DNA of 36,928 bases from Pseudomonadota bacterium (GCA_015493505.1 WGDA01000145.1:1-36928), one strand, 5' to 3'. Numbered from the stretch's first letter, positions 6,504-14,773 are shown. Notes: a model not told the origin generated them from the letters alone. Program-made: numbers and translations.

Positions 6504-7691
6504 ATGGACCCCATCAGTGTCAAGCCTAATGTGTTTTACGTAGGGGCTGTTGACTGGGACAGACGTCTGTTCGACAATCTGGTTCCACTGCCGGACGGGA
6601 CGAGTTACAACGCGTTCTTGATTAAGGGAAGTGAAAAGACGGCCCTGGTGGACACGGTCGATTTTCACATGTCCGAGGTGTTGTTCGAGTACCTGAAGGA
6701 CGTGGACCGGATCGATTACGTCATCGCGCATCACGGCGAGCAGGATCACTCGGGCACGTTGCCCAAGGTACTTGAAAGGTATCCCGAAGCCAAGGTTTAT
6801 CTGACCCCAAAGGCGAAGGGAATCTTCATGGACCTGCTGCATCTTCCGGAAGAAAAGTTTGTGACGGTCCAGGACGGCGAGACCTTGTCCCTCGGGGACA
6901 AAACGATTCAGTTCATTCACGCCCCCTGGGTACACTGGCCGGAGACCATGTTTACGTACCTCCAGGAGGATAAGATCCTCTTTACGGCAGACTGCTTTGG
7001 TTCACATCTGGCGTCCAGCGAGCTGTACGTGGAGGATGAGTGTCAGGTATATGAAGCGGCGAAGCGTTATTTCGCTGAGATCATGATGCCGTTCTCCGGC
7101 GTGATCAAGCGCAACATGAAAAAGATTGAGAATCTGAATATCGAGATTATCGCGCCTGATCACGGGCCGTTCTATCCCCGCCCAGAGTTTATTCTGGACG
7201 CCTACCGGCACTGGATTTATGACGAACCAAAGAATGAGGTGGTCATTCCATACATTTCCATGCACGGCAGCACCAAGATGATGGTGGACTATCTCACCGC
7301 CGCCCTGATGGCGAGAGGCGTCACGGTCAAGCTATTTAATCTCAGTGATGGAGTTGTCGACATCGGGAAGCTGGCCATGGCGCTTGTGGATCCCGCGACC
7401 GTGGTGGTCGGGACCCCAACGTTTCTGACGGGGCCGCACCCGAACGTGGCGTATGGCACGTTTCTGATCAACGCCCTGCGTCCTAAAGTTCGGTTTTTCT
7501 CCGTCATCGGCTCGTATGGCTGGGGAACCAAGGCGGTCGACGTGATTACAGGCATGGTGCCGAACCTCAACAAAGCGGAGATTCTCGATCCGGTCCTGTG
7601 CAAAGGGCTCCCCAGGGAAGAGGATTTAAAGGCCCTCGAAGCTCTGGCGGAAACCATCTACCAGAAACACAAGGAAAACGGGTTCGTTTGA
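6504..7691 (+). CDS. fprA: Flavodiiron protein (rubredoxin:oxygen oxidoreductase, class A)
   Basis: Cytoplasmic enzyme of 395 residues reducing O2 to water (or NO to N2O) with electrons from rubredoxin. Residues 1 to about 250 form the metallo-beta-lactamase-like diiron domain with H77-x-E79-x-D81-H82 plus later ligands in IHAPWVHWPETM, LFTADCFGSH and APDHGPFY. Residues from about 250 form a flavodoxin domain beginning YISMHGSTKMM, with GSYGWG as an FMN loop. Length and order match the simple class A family with no extra C-terminal modules. It ends the oxygen-defence island and is followed by a strong terminator. Confidence 0.96.
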   Translation: MDPISVKPNVFYVGAVDWDRRLFDNLVPLPDGTSYNAFLIKGSEKTALVDTVDFHMSEVLFEYLKDVDRIDYVIAHHGEQDHSGTLPKVLERYPEAKVYLTPKAKGIFMDLLHLPEEKFVTVQDGETLSLGDKTIQFIHAPWVHWPETMFTYLQEDKILFTADCFGSHLASSELYVEDECQVYEAAKRYFAEIMMPFSGVIKRNMKKIENLNIEIIAPDHGPFYPRPEFILDAYRHWIYDEPKNEVVIPYISMHGSTKMMVDYLTAALMARGVTVKLFNLSDGVVDIGKLAMALVDPATVVVGTPTFLTGPHPNVAYGTFLINALRPKVRFFSVIGSYGWGTKAVDVITGMVPNLNKAEILDPVLCKGLPREEDLKALEALAETIYQKHKENGFV

Positions 7692-7715
7692 ACCAGGATC
7701 CAATTTTATTTATTG

Positions 7716-7752
7716 AAAAAAGGCCAGGAGATCTCCTGGCCTTTTTTTTTTT
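7716..7752. terminator. Bidirectional rho-independent terminator
   Basis: Stem GGCCAGGA (7722-7729) and TCCTGGCC (7734-7741) with a GATC loop, flanked by six A on the left and eleven T on the right. It serves both the flavodiiron gene (+) and the converging histidine ammonia-lyase gene (-). Confidence 0.93.
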
Positions 7753-7755
7753 CGC

Positions 7756-9291
7756 CTAATCCAGCTTCCCGCACGCCTCTTCCACCGTCCTGAGAAGCTT
7801 TCCGCTCTCGATGAGGCCGCGGATGGCGCGGATGTCCTCGTGATAGCGGCGGTCCGAGGTAATGGGGGGGACCACCTCCCGGATTACCTGAGTGGCGGCC
7901 TGAATACCCTTTCCGGGCTTCAGGGGCTCCAGAAAAGTGAGTCCCTGCGTGGACGCGAGAATCTCCATGGCCAGGATATGTTCCACGTTTTCAATAATTT
8001 CATGCACCTTGCGGGCCGCGATGGTGCCCATGCTCACGTGGTCTTCCTTGTCTGACGAGGTGGGGATCGAGTCCACGCTGGCGGGCGAGGCGAGAATCTT
8101 GTTTTCCGAGGCGAGGGAGGCGGCGGAGACCTGAATCATCATCAGGCCGGAATGCAGCCCCCCCTTGTCCGTCAGAAAGGGGGGTAAGTCGCTGAAAACC
8201 GGATTCAGCAGCTTCTCGATCCGGCGTTCCGAGATACCGCCCAGCTCGCTCATGGCGATCCCCATGAAATCCAGCGCGAACGCCACGGGCTCTCCGTGAA
8301 AATTGCCCCCGGATTCTACCTTGTCCTTTTCCGGAAAAACCAGCGGGTTGTCCGTGGCGGCGTTGATCTCGATGGTCAGGACATTCCGAGCGTAGCGCAG
8401 GACGTCCCGGACGGCGCCATGCACCTGGGGGATACACCGAAGGGAATAGGCGTCCTGGATTCTCGGACAATCCCTGTGAGACAGGGTGATTTCACTCCCC
8501 TCCATCAGCCGGTGAAAATTTCTGGAGACCTCCATCTGGCCCGGATGGGGGCGCACCGCCTGAATATCCGGGTCGAAGGCGGTCAGCGTGCCACGCAGGG
8601 CATCGAGCGTGGCGGCGCCGACGATGTCCGCCACTTTGACCAGCTTTTCGGCCTTCAGCAGGCCCAGGACGCCCACAGCCGTCATGGCCTGCGTCCCGTT
8701 GATCATGGCCAACCCCTCTTTCGCCTTCAGGCGAATCGGGGTGATTCCGGCCCGTTTCAGGGCCTCGTGGCCCGGCATCCGTGTTCCTTCATAAAAGGCT
8801 TCACCCTCTCCCACCAGGACCGACGCCAGGTGAGCCAGGGGGGCCAGGTCTCCGGAGGCGCCCACCGACCCCTTTTGCGGCACGACGGGGTGCACGCGGC
8901 GGTTCAACAGCTCCACGAGCTTCTCCACCAGTTCCGGGCGCACGCCCGAGTTCCCCCGCGCGAAGAAATTGGCACGCAGCACCATCATGGCCCGGACCTC
9001 TTCCTCGGAAAAAGGAGGACCCACGCCGGTGCAGTGGCTCCGAATCAGGTTTTCCTGAAGCTGCTCGATCTGGGAGGCGTCGATGACCACGTTGGACAGC
9101 GCTCCGAATCCCGTGTTAATCCCGTAGATGCGTTTCCCGTCCCGGATCGCCTTTTCCACGCACGCGCGGGAGGCGCGGATGCGTTCTTTCGCCGCTTCGT
9201 CAATCCTGACAGGAAGGCCTTCCACGGCGACTTTCCGAACCGTTTCCGGTTTCAGATTCAGCCCATCTAACATGATAATTTCATTGTCCAT
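7756..9291 (-). CDS. hutH: Histidine ammonia-lyase
   Basis: Converts L-histidine to urocanate plus ammonia, the first step of histidine catabolism. The 511 residues are normal for HutH. Ala145-Ser146-Gly147 (followed by Asp) in GSVGASGDLAPLAHL form the MIO electrophilic cofactor; YGINTGFGALSN near residue 60 provides the catalytic Tyr loop, and later NPLVF and SSDKEDHVSMG segments are conserved. ATG at 9291 is preferred because GGAG lies 7 bases upstream; a TTG six bases earlier is less likely. No hutU, hutI or hutG is visible nearby. It follows the ATPase gene by about 40 bases on the same strand. A tyrosine/phenylalanine ammonia-lyase activity is less likely. Confidence 0.93.
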   Translation of the reverse strand: MDNEIIMLDGLNLKPETVRKVAVEGLPVRIDEAAKERIRASRACVEKAIRDGKRIYGINTGFGALSNVVIDASQIEQLQENLIRSHCTGVGPPFSEEEVRAMMVLRANFFARGNSGVRPELVEKLVELLNRRVHPVVPQKGSVGASGDLAPLAHLASVLVGEGEAFYEGTRMPGHEALKRAGITPIRLKAKEGLAMINGTQAMTAVGVLGLLKAEKLVKVADIVGAATLDALRGTLTAFDPDIQAVRPHPGQMEVSRNFHRLMEGSEITLSHRDCPRIQDAYSLRCIPQVHGAVRDVLRYARNVLTIEINAATDNPLVFPEKDKVESGGNFHGEPVAFALDFMGIAMSELGGISERRIEKLLNPVFSDLPPFLTDKGGLHSGLMMIQVSAASLASENKILASPASVDSIPTSSDKEDHVSMGTIAARKVHEIIENVEHILAMEILASTQGLTFLEPLKPGKGIQAATQVIREVVPPITSDRRYHEDIRAIRGLIESGKLLRTVEEACGKLD

Positions 9292-9330
9292 ATCCAATCT
9301 CCAAAAAAACTGAATGTGTTGTCACAAGGT

Positions 9331-10059
9331 TCAAGCCGGCTGCTTGTTACCGGAATCCTGATCCAGGGACCTGAAAAAGTCCCGGTAGATCCTATAGGGT
9401 TCGCAGGACTTGAAGCTTGTTTCCCGAATCGGGATGTGGTTGAAGTCGTAGATCACAGCGCCGGGGCAGGAGAGCAGGATAGGGGAGTGGGTGGCGATGA
9501 TGAACTGCGCATGCCCCGCCTGCCCCATCTCGCGAAGGAGATTGACCAGGGAGAGCTGGCTTCTCGGGGAGAGCGCGGTTTCCGGTTCATCCATGAGGTA
9601 GAGTCCCTCCCGTTCATAACGGGAACGAAAGTAGGCCAGGATGGATTGCCCGTGGGATTGCGTCATGAGGGATTTCCCCCCGAAATACTGGAGAATGTCG
9701 GGGGTTTCATCAGCCCATTCATCGAGGAGCTGCGCAAAATCCTGAAAGTTTTCTGAGGCGAAGAAAGAGCCCGGAACCGGGTCTCCTGCCCATTCCACCT
9801 CCACGGCCCGGTACAGTTTGTCCTCATACGGGTTTTTTTCGTAACGCGTGCGGGTGACCCCATGCCAGATGTGAATTCCGCACCGGTGAGAGATGGCGCG
9901 CAGCAGGGTGGATTTTCCCGTGCCGTTCTCGCCGATGAAGAACGTGACCGGCGCCTTGAAGACGATTTCCCTGGTTTTCTGCAGGATCTCCAGGCTGAAG
10001 GGGTAGTAGCGTGTGGTCGGGAATTTATCGTGACGCAGCAAAGCCTTTTTCAGGTGCAT
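9331..10059 (-). CDS. AAA-type ATPase (AAA_21/COG3910-like)
   Basis: Stand-alone ABC-like ATPase of 242 residues. Walker A is GENGTGKST (around residues 43-51), the signature-like LSPRSQ is in the second half, Walker B with catalytic Glu is LYLMDEPET, and the switch His is ATHSPIL. It lacks the long coiled coil of SMC/RecF proteins and the Toprim domain of OLD nucleases, so it fits the small 'predicted ATPase' family of unknown role. A purine-rich ribosome site (GAGAGGGGGA) precedes the ATG. It is probably co-transcribed with hutH, although a functional link is not evident. Confidence 0.85.
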   Translation of the reverse strand: MHLKKALLRHDKFPTTRYYPFSLEILQKTREIVFKAPVTFFIGENGTGKSTLLRAISHRCGIHIWHGVTRTRYEKNPYEDKLYRAVEVEWAGDPVPGSFFASENFQDFAQLLDEWADETPDILQYFGGKSLMTQSHGQSILAYFRSRYEREGLYLMDEPETALSPRSQLSLVNLLREMGQAGHAQFIIATHSPILLSCPGAVIYDFNHIPIRETSFKSCEPYRIYRDFFRSLDQDSGNKQPA

Positions 10060-10127
10060 TCAGGTCCCCCTCTCTTTGTCTGGTGGGTTTAAGATTTAGC
10101 ATCGCGAAGGGGTAAAGTCAAAATGAA

Positions 10128-11636
10128 TCACGTTTTGGTGTCAGCCTGCATGGGTGATGGAGAACGGGATTCGTGCGCCTTCAGGTAGGCCTCCGGAGTC
10201 GCCAGGCGCCGTGCCGCGCCTATCATCGTGAAAAGGCGCCGGAGGCTTAGCCCCCTGCTGACCCAGGCCTGGAACCCTTCCCAGACGAGCTGGATCTTGG
10301 AGTAGGGGAGTTCATACAGGGAGCAGAATTCTTCATAGAATTCCTTCAGGGGCAGTCGGGTGGGGAGCACGGCATGGGCAATATCATACAGGGTATTGTC
10401 GGTTGTTGTGAGTTGTCCACGCAATTGTGAAAACAGTCGTGTACCTGGCAATGGAGTCAAAACGGAGAAGGTGGGAGACTTCAGGTTATGCCTGACGATA
10501 AAATCCTTCAACTTCTGAAAGTCAGCGTGATCGAAGGAGGGGTCTACGATGAAAGAGGCCCAAATGTCCAGTCCCAGGCCCTGGAGAAAATCGATGGCCT
10601 TTTCGTTGTTTTCGGCGCTGTTGTTTTTATTGACTCCCACCAGCGCCTCGTCATCAACCTTTTCCACCCCGATGAATACCCCTTGGAGTCCTACCTCGCG
10701 CCACGCCTCAATCACCTCCGGATGCCTGACAATTGTGTCGCTTCGGGCCTGGAAAGTGTAATGTTTGATCAGGCCCTCGCCGCGAAGAAGCCGGGCAATT
10801 TTTTGTGCCCTGTCAACACGCAGCAGAAAGTTGTCATCCACGAACAGCACAAAGGGCTCCTCGATCTGGCTCAGCTCTTCCACCACCCTTTCCGGGCTTT
10901 TGGCTCGATAGGTCATGTGGTAGAACTGCCAGACGCTGCAGAAGGAACAGTTGAAATGGCAACCCCTCGAGGTTTCCACGAGTGCCAGGGGGTGCTGAAA
11001 CCCCATGTGATAGCCATCCCGGGATCCCTTTTTCCTGACGCGTTTCGGAAAGGGAAGGGTGTCGAGCGAATCGATCAGGGAGCGGCTTCGGATTTCTCCG
11101 GGATGCATGGTTTGGGGCAGGAAGATACCGGGTATCGCTGAAAAGTCACGGCTTTTTTCCAGGGCGTCGATCAGCTCCGGAACGATCAGCTCTCCTTCAC
11201 CAACCACCACGGCATCCACGGAATTGTCCGTAAAATCGGAGGGGCACATGGAGGCATGATGGCCACCCACGAAGACGAATACTCCCGGCCGTAACTGTTT
11301 GATTTGCCGCGCCAGTTCAAGGACGGCGGGTTGGTCAATCGTGTAATTGCACCCAATGCCGCACGCGTCAGGTACTTCCCGGCTCAGAAAAGACTCCAGA
11401 GCATCTTCCAGGCGAAGGTCCACAATCGAGACATCGTGGTGGGTCAGGGCCGCCGCGACCATTTCCAGCCCCAAGGGTTCAGCCCGGATGAGGTCAGTAA
11501 ACCCGATGCCCAGGCTTTTTGGTAAGAAAAGTAACACCTTCAACGAAGGCTCCATGCGTGAGTAGGTGTTGGGTCCCTCCAGTTTTCTATACTGCTTCAG
11601 GAGATGGCTGTCAAATGGCTCTAAAAACTCGTTCAT
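10128..11636 (-). CDS. B12-binding domain radical SAM protein
   Basis: Predicted cobalamin-dependent radical SAM enzyme of 502 residues. The N-terminal half (about residues 30-180) is a B12-binding-type Rossmann domain with [14 protein letters not shown] and [15 protein letters not shown]. The radical SAM core begins at [14 protein letters not shown], a C-x3-C-x2-C cluster motif. The domain order is that of BchE/HpnP-like proteins; the substrate (methyl transfer or ring chemistry) cannot be told. The C-terminus is an uncharacterised helical tail. Start choice is uncertain: ATG 11636 lacks a well-spaced ribosome site, and ATG 11555 ([12 protein letters not shown]) would remove 27 residues. The gene is divergent from the DJ-1/PfpI gene and its first codons lie next to that gene's -35 box. 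Confidence 0.85.
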   Translation of the reverse strand: MNEFLEPFDSHLLKQYRKLEGPNTYSRMEPSLKVLLFLPKSLGIGFTDLIRAEPLGLEMVAAALTHHDVSIVDLRLEDALESFLSREVPDACGIGCNYTIDQPAVLELARQIKQLRPGVFVFVGGHHASMCPSDFTDNSVDAVVVGEGELIVPELIDALEKSRDFSAIPGIFLPQTMHPGEIRSRSLIDSLDTLPFPKRVRKKGSRDGYHMGFQHPLALVETSRGCHFNCSFCSVWQFYHMTYRAKSPERVVEELSQIEEPFVLFVDDNFLLRVDRAQKIARLLRGEGLIKHYTFQARSDTIVRHPEVIEAWREVGLQGVFIGVEKVDDEALVGVNKNNSAENNEKAIDFLQGLGLDIWASFIVDPSFDHADFQKLKDFIVRHNLKSPTFSVLTPLPGTRLFSQLRGQLTTTDNTLYDIAHAVLPTRLPLKEFYEEFCSLYELPYSKIQLVWEGFQAWVSRGLSLRRLFTMIGAARRLATPEAYLKAHESRSPSPMQADTKT

Positions 11637-11639
11637 TCC

Positions 11640-11669
11640 TTGACAGTTGCCGGGGTCGGTTCCTATAAT
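11640..11669 (+). promoter_or_regulatory. Consensus sigma-70 promoter for DJ-1/PfpI gene
   Basis: Perfect TTGACA (11640-11645) and perfect TATAAT (11664-11669) separated by 18 bases, 24 bases before the start codon at 11694. It begins only 4 bases from the proposed start of the divergent radical SAM gene, so regulation of the two may interfere. Confidence 0.85.
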
Positions 11670-11693
11670 CAGAAAAAAAGGAGGTTCAGAGAG

Positions 11694-12281
11694 ATGGCGG
11701 CAAAAAAGATTTTGATGTTTGTTGGAGATTTCGTGGAGGATTACGAGGCGATGGTCCCTTACCAGATTCTCACCATGGTGGGGCACCAGGTGGACACGGT
11801 CTGCCCGGGAAAAAAGGCGGGAGAGACCGTCAAAACGGCTGTTCATGATTTTGAAGGGGATCAGACCTACAGCGAGAAACGGGGGCATAACTTCGCCATT
11901 ACGGCCACGTTTGAGGAGATCAACCCTGAGGAGTATGACGGGCTGGTCATCCCGGGCGGCAGGGCACCGGAATACCTTCGCCTGAACGAGCGGGTGCTTG
12001 AAATAACCCGGCATTTTGTCACGGCGAATAAGCCGATTGCTTCCATCTGCCACGGGCAGCAGATCCTGGTCGCGGCGGATGCCGTTCAAGGAAAGACGTG
12101 CACGGCATACCCGGCAGTCAAGCCCGATATCGAGCGTGCCGGGGGGCAGTGGGCGGACGTAAATGAGACATTTTCCAACGCTTATGTGGATGGAAACCTT
12201 GTCAGCGCCCCGGCATGGCCCGCGCACCCGGAGTGGATGCGGAAATTCCTGGAGCTTCTCGGGTCAAAGATCGAGCCTTGA
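11694..12281 (+). CDS. DJ-1/PfpI family protein (class I glutamine-amidotransferase-like)
   Basis: Cytoplasmic protein of 195 residues from the DJ-1/PfpI/YhbO family, whose members act as glyoxalase III, deglycase-like or protease-like stress proteins. The conserved acidic residue lies in GDFVEDYE (around residue 14), and the nucleophile elbow ICHGQQ holds the catalytic Cys followed by His. [12 protein letters not shown] is the typical loop. ATG 11694 is chosen over upstream in-frame codons because AAGGAGG precedes it and the promoter ends at 11669. It is monocistronic with its own promoter and terminator. The substrate is unknown. Confidence 0.92.
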   Translation: MAAKKILMFVGDFVEDYEAMVPYQILTMVGHQVDTVCPGKKAGETVKTAVHDFEGDQTYSEKRGHNFAITATFEEINPEEYDGLVIPGGRAPEYLRLNERVLEITRHFVTANKPIASICHGQQILVAADAVQGKTCTAYPAVKPDIERAGGQWADVNETFSNAYVDGNLVSAPAWPAHPEWMRKFLELLGSKIEP

Positions 12282-12300
12282 TGGCACTCTAAGGGACAAC

Positions 12301-12331
12301 AGCCCCGGAACCGCTTCCGGGGCTTTTTTTT
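12301..12331 (+). terminator. Rho-independent terminator after DJ-1/PfpI gene
   Basis: AGCCCCGGAA (12301-12310) pairs with TTCCGGGGCT (12315-12324), loop CCGC, followed by an unbroken T-run to 12331. Confidence 0.93.
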
Positions 12332-12438
12332 CGTGAATTAGTATGGTGATCCGGGGCTCCACACGGGATGTCGCGACACCTTCCCGGGCCATTCCCCGTG
12401 GCGCGCGAGGAAAAGGGGGTTAGGCTCACACGGGAGAT

Positions 12439-12464
12439 TCCCCGCCGATGGCGGGAAATGACAA
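12439..12464. repeat. Short palindrome resembling dispersed GGATTCCCGC/GCGGGAATGAC repeats
   Basis: CCCGCC (12441-12446), GAT loop, GGCGGG (12450-12455), flanked by ATTC on the left and AAATGACA on the right. This arrangement is like the short palindromic intergenic repeats seen in many proteobacterial genomes. It could also act as a weak terminator for the minus-strand zinc-ribbon gene. Only one copy is in the window. Confidence 0.35.
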
Positions 12465-12486
12465 CCTGCTTTCAGGGAGAGGGTTC

Positions 12487-13794
12487 TCAGGGTGCCTTGA
12501 CGATTTCTACCTGGAAGCTTTTTGCGATTCTTCTTGGGAATTTATTCAGGTCAAACAGGAAAAGGAACGGCAGTTTCCCCTTGGGAGCCAAACGTCCGTC
12601 GGATTTTCTGTTCCGAGCTTTCAGGGTCTGGTAGGTCCTGAGCGCGTCGTGAACGGTCATCCTGGAAATTTCCTCCGGCTTTAAGACCTTGCCGGCGGTT
12701 GTTTCTCCTGTCAGAATCACCTTGCCCTTGGCGTCGAAAATTTTTATTTTCAGGAGGACAAACGGGACAGTATTTTTATCCGTGTTTTGAATCATTCCCC
12801 GGACGGCGAAGAATTTTCCGTCACGCGCCGGCTCCTGTTCATTCTTCAGGTTGAACAGGACAAGAGAGGATTTACCACGTATCTCGTTGATTTTATTAAT
12901 AATCCCCCCTGTTAGGCTGTTCGAGGTCAGGGTGCCCGACTGGTACAGGTACCATCCTCCGGCGCCTATCCCCAGGAGAATGAGGATCGCGATGAGAATG
13001 GGAAGGAGTGAAGATCGTTTCGCAGGTTCAAAAGGCTCCAGGGTTTCGTCTGCCGGGGGAACTTCCTGGTCCTCAGCGGCGGGAGCTTCATTCGTTTCCC
13101 GAGCCGGTTCTTCTTTTTCTGCCGGCTGGAAAGGTGTCTCCTCTGGAGCCGCCTCACCCTCTACGGGTTCTCTTTTTGCTTCCGTTTCTGTTTCTCTTAT
13201 CTCGGGCTCCGAAGTTGTTTCAACCCCTGCCTCTGGGGGTTCTTCAAGGGCAGTTTCCCGCATTTCAGGTTCAACTTCTTGTGGAGATGGGGCTTCTTCC
13301 TCTTCGGGCGGGGCGGGTATTTCCTCCGGAGGATTTTCCTCAAGGGTGGGAATCTCCGCGGTCGCCTCTTCAGCCTCCGGAGAACCGAACGCCATTTCCG
13401 TTTCGGCTTCAGTTTCAGCTTCCGATTTTTGTTCCAGTTCTTGTTCCGTCTCTGTCTCGTGAAAGGACGGTTCGGTTTCTTCAGGTATCGAAGGTTCCTC
13501 AGCCGGGGGGGCAGGTTCCGGGATGGCTTCCTCGGTTGCGGAAGCCTCCTCTTTATCACCAGATGCCGTGGCGGCGCCATAAACTCCAAAGTTTCCGATG
13601 GTTGCGCGCAGTTTTTCTTCCCGCTCCCGCTCGAATTTGTCTCTCAGGGCGGCGGTTTCCATGTCTTCGATGGCGTGATCCAACAGGGTAAAGACATGAC
13701 CGCAGATGGAACAATGCCCCTTTGACAAGGGGCTTTTAATTTTAGAAGAATCGATGGAAAAACGACTTTTACAAGAAGGGCATCGAACGATCAC
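12487..13794 (-). CDS. Zinc-ribbon / DUF3426 single-pass membrane protein with acidic linker
   Basis: Protein of 435 residues, function unknown. The N-terminus is an MJ0042-type zinc ribbon (MIVRCPSCKSRF, then HCSICGHVF). A basic-acidic stretch leads to a long Glu/Pro/Ala/Thr-rich low-complexity region (about residues 85-255). One transmembrane helix follows (SLLPILIAILILLGIGAGGW), then a C-terminal DUF3426 domain (IQNTDKNTVPFVLLKIKIFDAKGKVI). The architecture is known from delta- and other proteobacteria and is likely membrane-anchored with the ribbon in the cytoplasm. The start is GTG at 13794, chosen because AGGAGG lies 6 bases upstream; an upstream extension would run into the tRNA. It lies 26 bases downstream of tRNA-His on the same strand and may be read from the tRNA promoter. 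Confidence 0.85.
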   Translation of the reverse strand: MIVRCPSCKSRFSIDSSKIKSPLSKGHCSICGHVFTLLDHAIEDMETAALRDKFEREREEKLRATIGNFGVYGAATASGDKEEASATEEAIPEPAPPAEEPSIPEETEPSFHETETEQELEQKSEAETEAETEMAFGSPEAEEATAEIPTLEENPPEEIPAPPEEEEAPSPQEVEPEMRETALEEPPEAGVETTSEPEIRETETEAKREPVEGEAAPEETPFQPAEKEEPARETNEAPAAEDQEVPPADETLEPFEPAKRSSLLPILIAILILLGIGAGGWYLYQSGTLTSNSLTGGIINKINEIRGKSSLVLFNLKNEQEPARDGKFFAVRGMIQNTDKNTVPFVLLKIKIFDAKGKVILTGETTAGKVLKPEEISRMTVHDALRTYQTLKARNRKSDGRLAPKGKLPFLFLFDLNKFPRRIAKSFQVEIVKAP

Positions 13795-13820
13795 TCTTGC
13801 CTCCTGAAGAGGGTAACGCT

Positions 13821-13898
13821 TGGGGTGAGTGAAGGGACTCGAACCCTTGACCTCTGGGGCCACAACCCAGTGCTCTAACCAACTGAGCCACACCCACC
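13821..13898 (-). tRNA. tRNA-His (anticodon GTG)
   Basis: On the minus strand the acceptor arms GTGGGTG and CACTCAC pair fully (one G-U). The D-arm is GCTC...GAGC. The anticodon stem CTGGG/CCCAG encloses TTGTGGC (anticodon GTG), and the T-arm AAGGG TTCGAGT CCCTT is canonical. Discriminator C73 and a genomic G at position -1 are the identity elements of tRNA-His. The 3' CCA is encoded (13821-13823). The promoter lies immediately upstream at 13915-13941. Confidence 0.97.
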
Positions 13899-13914
13899 AT
13901 ATAAACAATACCTA

Positions 13915-13941
13915 ATTATATGAAAGGCGGCGATATGTCAA
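13915..13941 (-). promoter_or_regulatory. Promoter for tRNA-His
   Basis: On the minus strand TTGACA (13941-13936) and TATAAT (13920-13915) both match consensus, with a short 15-base spacer, about 17 bases before the mature tRNA 5' end. Confidence 0.65.
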
Positions 13942-14013
13942 GCGCTTGTTCCCCTGGAGCTACCGCCCCTCTTGAACCTGGGGTAACGACTTGTTACAGT
14001 CACCTGAATTATG

Positions 14014-14033
14014 ATGGCCTCGCAAGAGGCCAT
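14014..14033 (+). other. GNRA-capped hairpin in the leader of the cyclodeaminase gene
   Basis: ATGGCCTC (14014-14021), GCAA tetraloop, GAGGCCAT (14026-14033): a perfect 8-bp stem ending 12 bases before the GAGGAGGGA ribosome site of the gene at 14060. No T-run follows, so it is probably an mRNA-stability or translation-control structure rather than a terminator. Confidence 0.5.
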
Positions 14034-14059
14034 GGGAACTCAAGAGGAGGGAGAGTAAG

Positions 14060-14686
14060 ATGGATCTCAATCGGTTTTTCAGTGATTTGGCATCGGAAAA
14101 ACCCGTTCCAGGCGGAGGAAGTGCCTCGTGTGTCGCGGCAGCCATGGGGGTTTCCCTCGTGGAAATGGTGGCCCGGCTTTCCGTGGGGCGAGGGGAAGAG
14201 GCCTCCGACGAGAAGGCGTTCACGGGCATGGTCGAAGACCTGCCCGCGAAGAAGGCGCGCCTGTTTCAGCTTGCCGAAGAAGACGCGGCGGGTTATCGGC
14301 AGGTTATGCGTGCCTTCAGGCTTCCTAAAGATACAGAACAGGAAAAAACAAGAAGAAAAGAAGAGATACAGAAGGCCTTTGAAGGGGCTATCACGCCTCC
14401 CCTGACGCTGATGGAAATGGTGGTGGACCTCCTCAACGCGGCGGGTTTTGTGCTGGAAAGGGGAAACCGGAACGCCTTCAGCGACGCGGCGGTGGCTTAC
14501 TACCTTTTCAAGGTCGCTTTCGAAGGGGGGCGCATGAACGTGTTGATCAACCTGGGCAGCCTTCAGGATGCCTCGCGGAAGCAGTTTATTCTGACGCAAC
14601 TTTCTCGCCTCGAAAAGGCCTTTGACGAGAAAAAGAGAGAGACAGAAGAGATGATTCAGGCCTGGATCGACAAAAACCCGGCTTGA
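14060..14686 (+). CDS. Cyclodeaminase/cyclohydrolase family folate enzyme (FchA / FTCD-C-like)
   Basis: Protein of 208 residues, all-helical, matching the stand-alone FTCD C-terminal family: methenyl-tetrahydrofolate cyclohydrolase (FchA) or formimidoyl-tetrahydrofolate cyclodeaminase. The signature PVPGGGSASCVAAAMG is at residues 15-30, and the conserved ITPPLTLMEMV and RNAFSDAAVA segments are present. FchA function suits C1-folate metabolism; cyclodeaminase function would suit formiminoglutamate from histidine, with hutH 5 kb away. No formiminotransferase domain is fused. The ribosome site GAGGAGGGA precedes the ATG. It is followed by the livG cluster on the same strand. Confidence 0.88.
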   Translation: MDLNRFFSDLASEKPVPGGGSASCVAAAMGVSLVEMVARLSVGRGEEASDEKAFTGMVEDLPAKKARLFQLAEEDAAGYRQVMRAFRLPKDTEQEKTRRKEEIQKAFEGAITPPLTLMEMVVDLLNAAGFVLERGNRNAFSDAAVAYYLFKVAFEGGRMNVLINLGSLQDASRKQFILTQLSRLEKAFDEKKRETEEMIQAWIDKNPA

Positions 14687-14773
14687 CACCCGCCTTCCTT
14701 TTGAATGCCGGCGATGTCAGGGATGGCGGATTGTTAAAAGCGGGTCCCCCTGCCGGTGACATTCTCAAAGCTA

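Noticed and set aside
11637-12227. Extending the radical SAM protein N-terminally to 12227.
   Set aside because: The extension is antisense to the DJ-1/PfpI gene and its promoter and has no similarity to the B12 domain.
12851-13691. Ser-rich and Arg/Phe-rich plus-strand ORFs opposite the zinc-ribbon gene.
   Set aside because: They are the complement of its Glu/Pro-rich repetitive linker and lack ribosome sites.
13795-13908. Extending the zinc-ribbon protein upstream to 13908.
   Set aside because: The extra codons are the tRNA-His gene; the GTG at 13794 has an AGGAGG in place.
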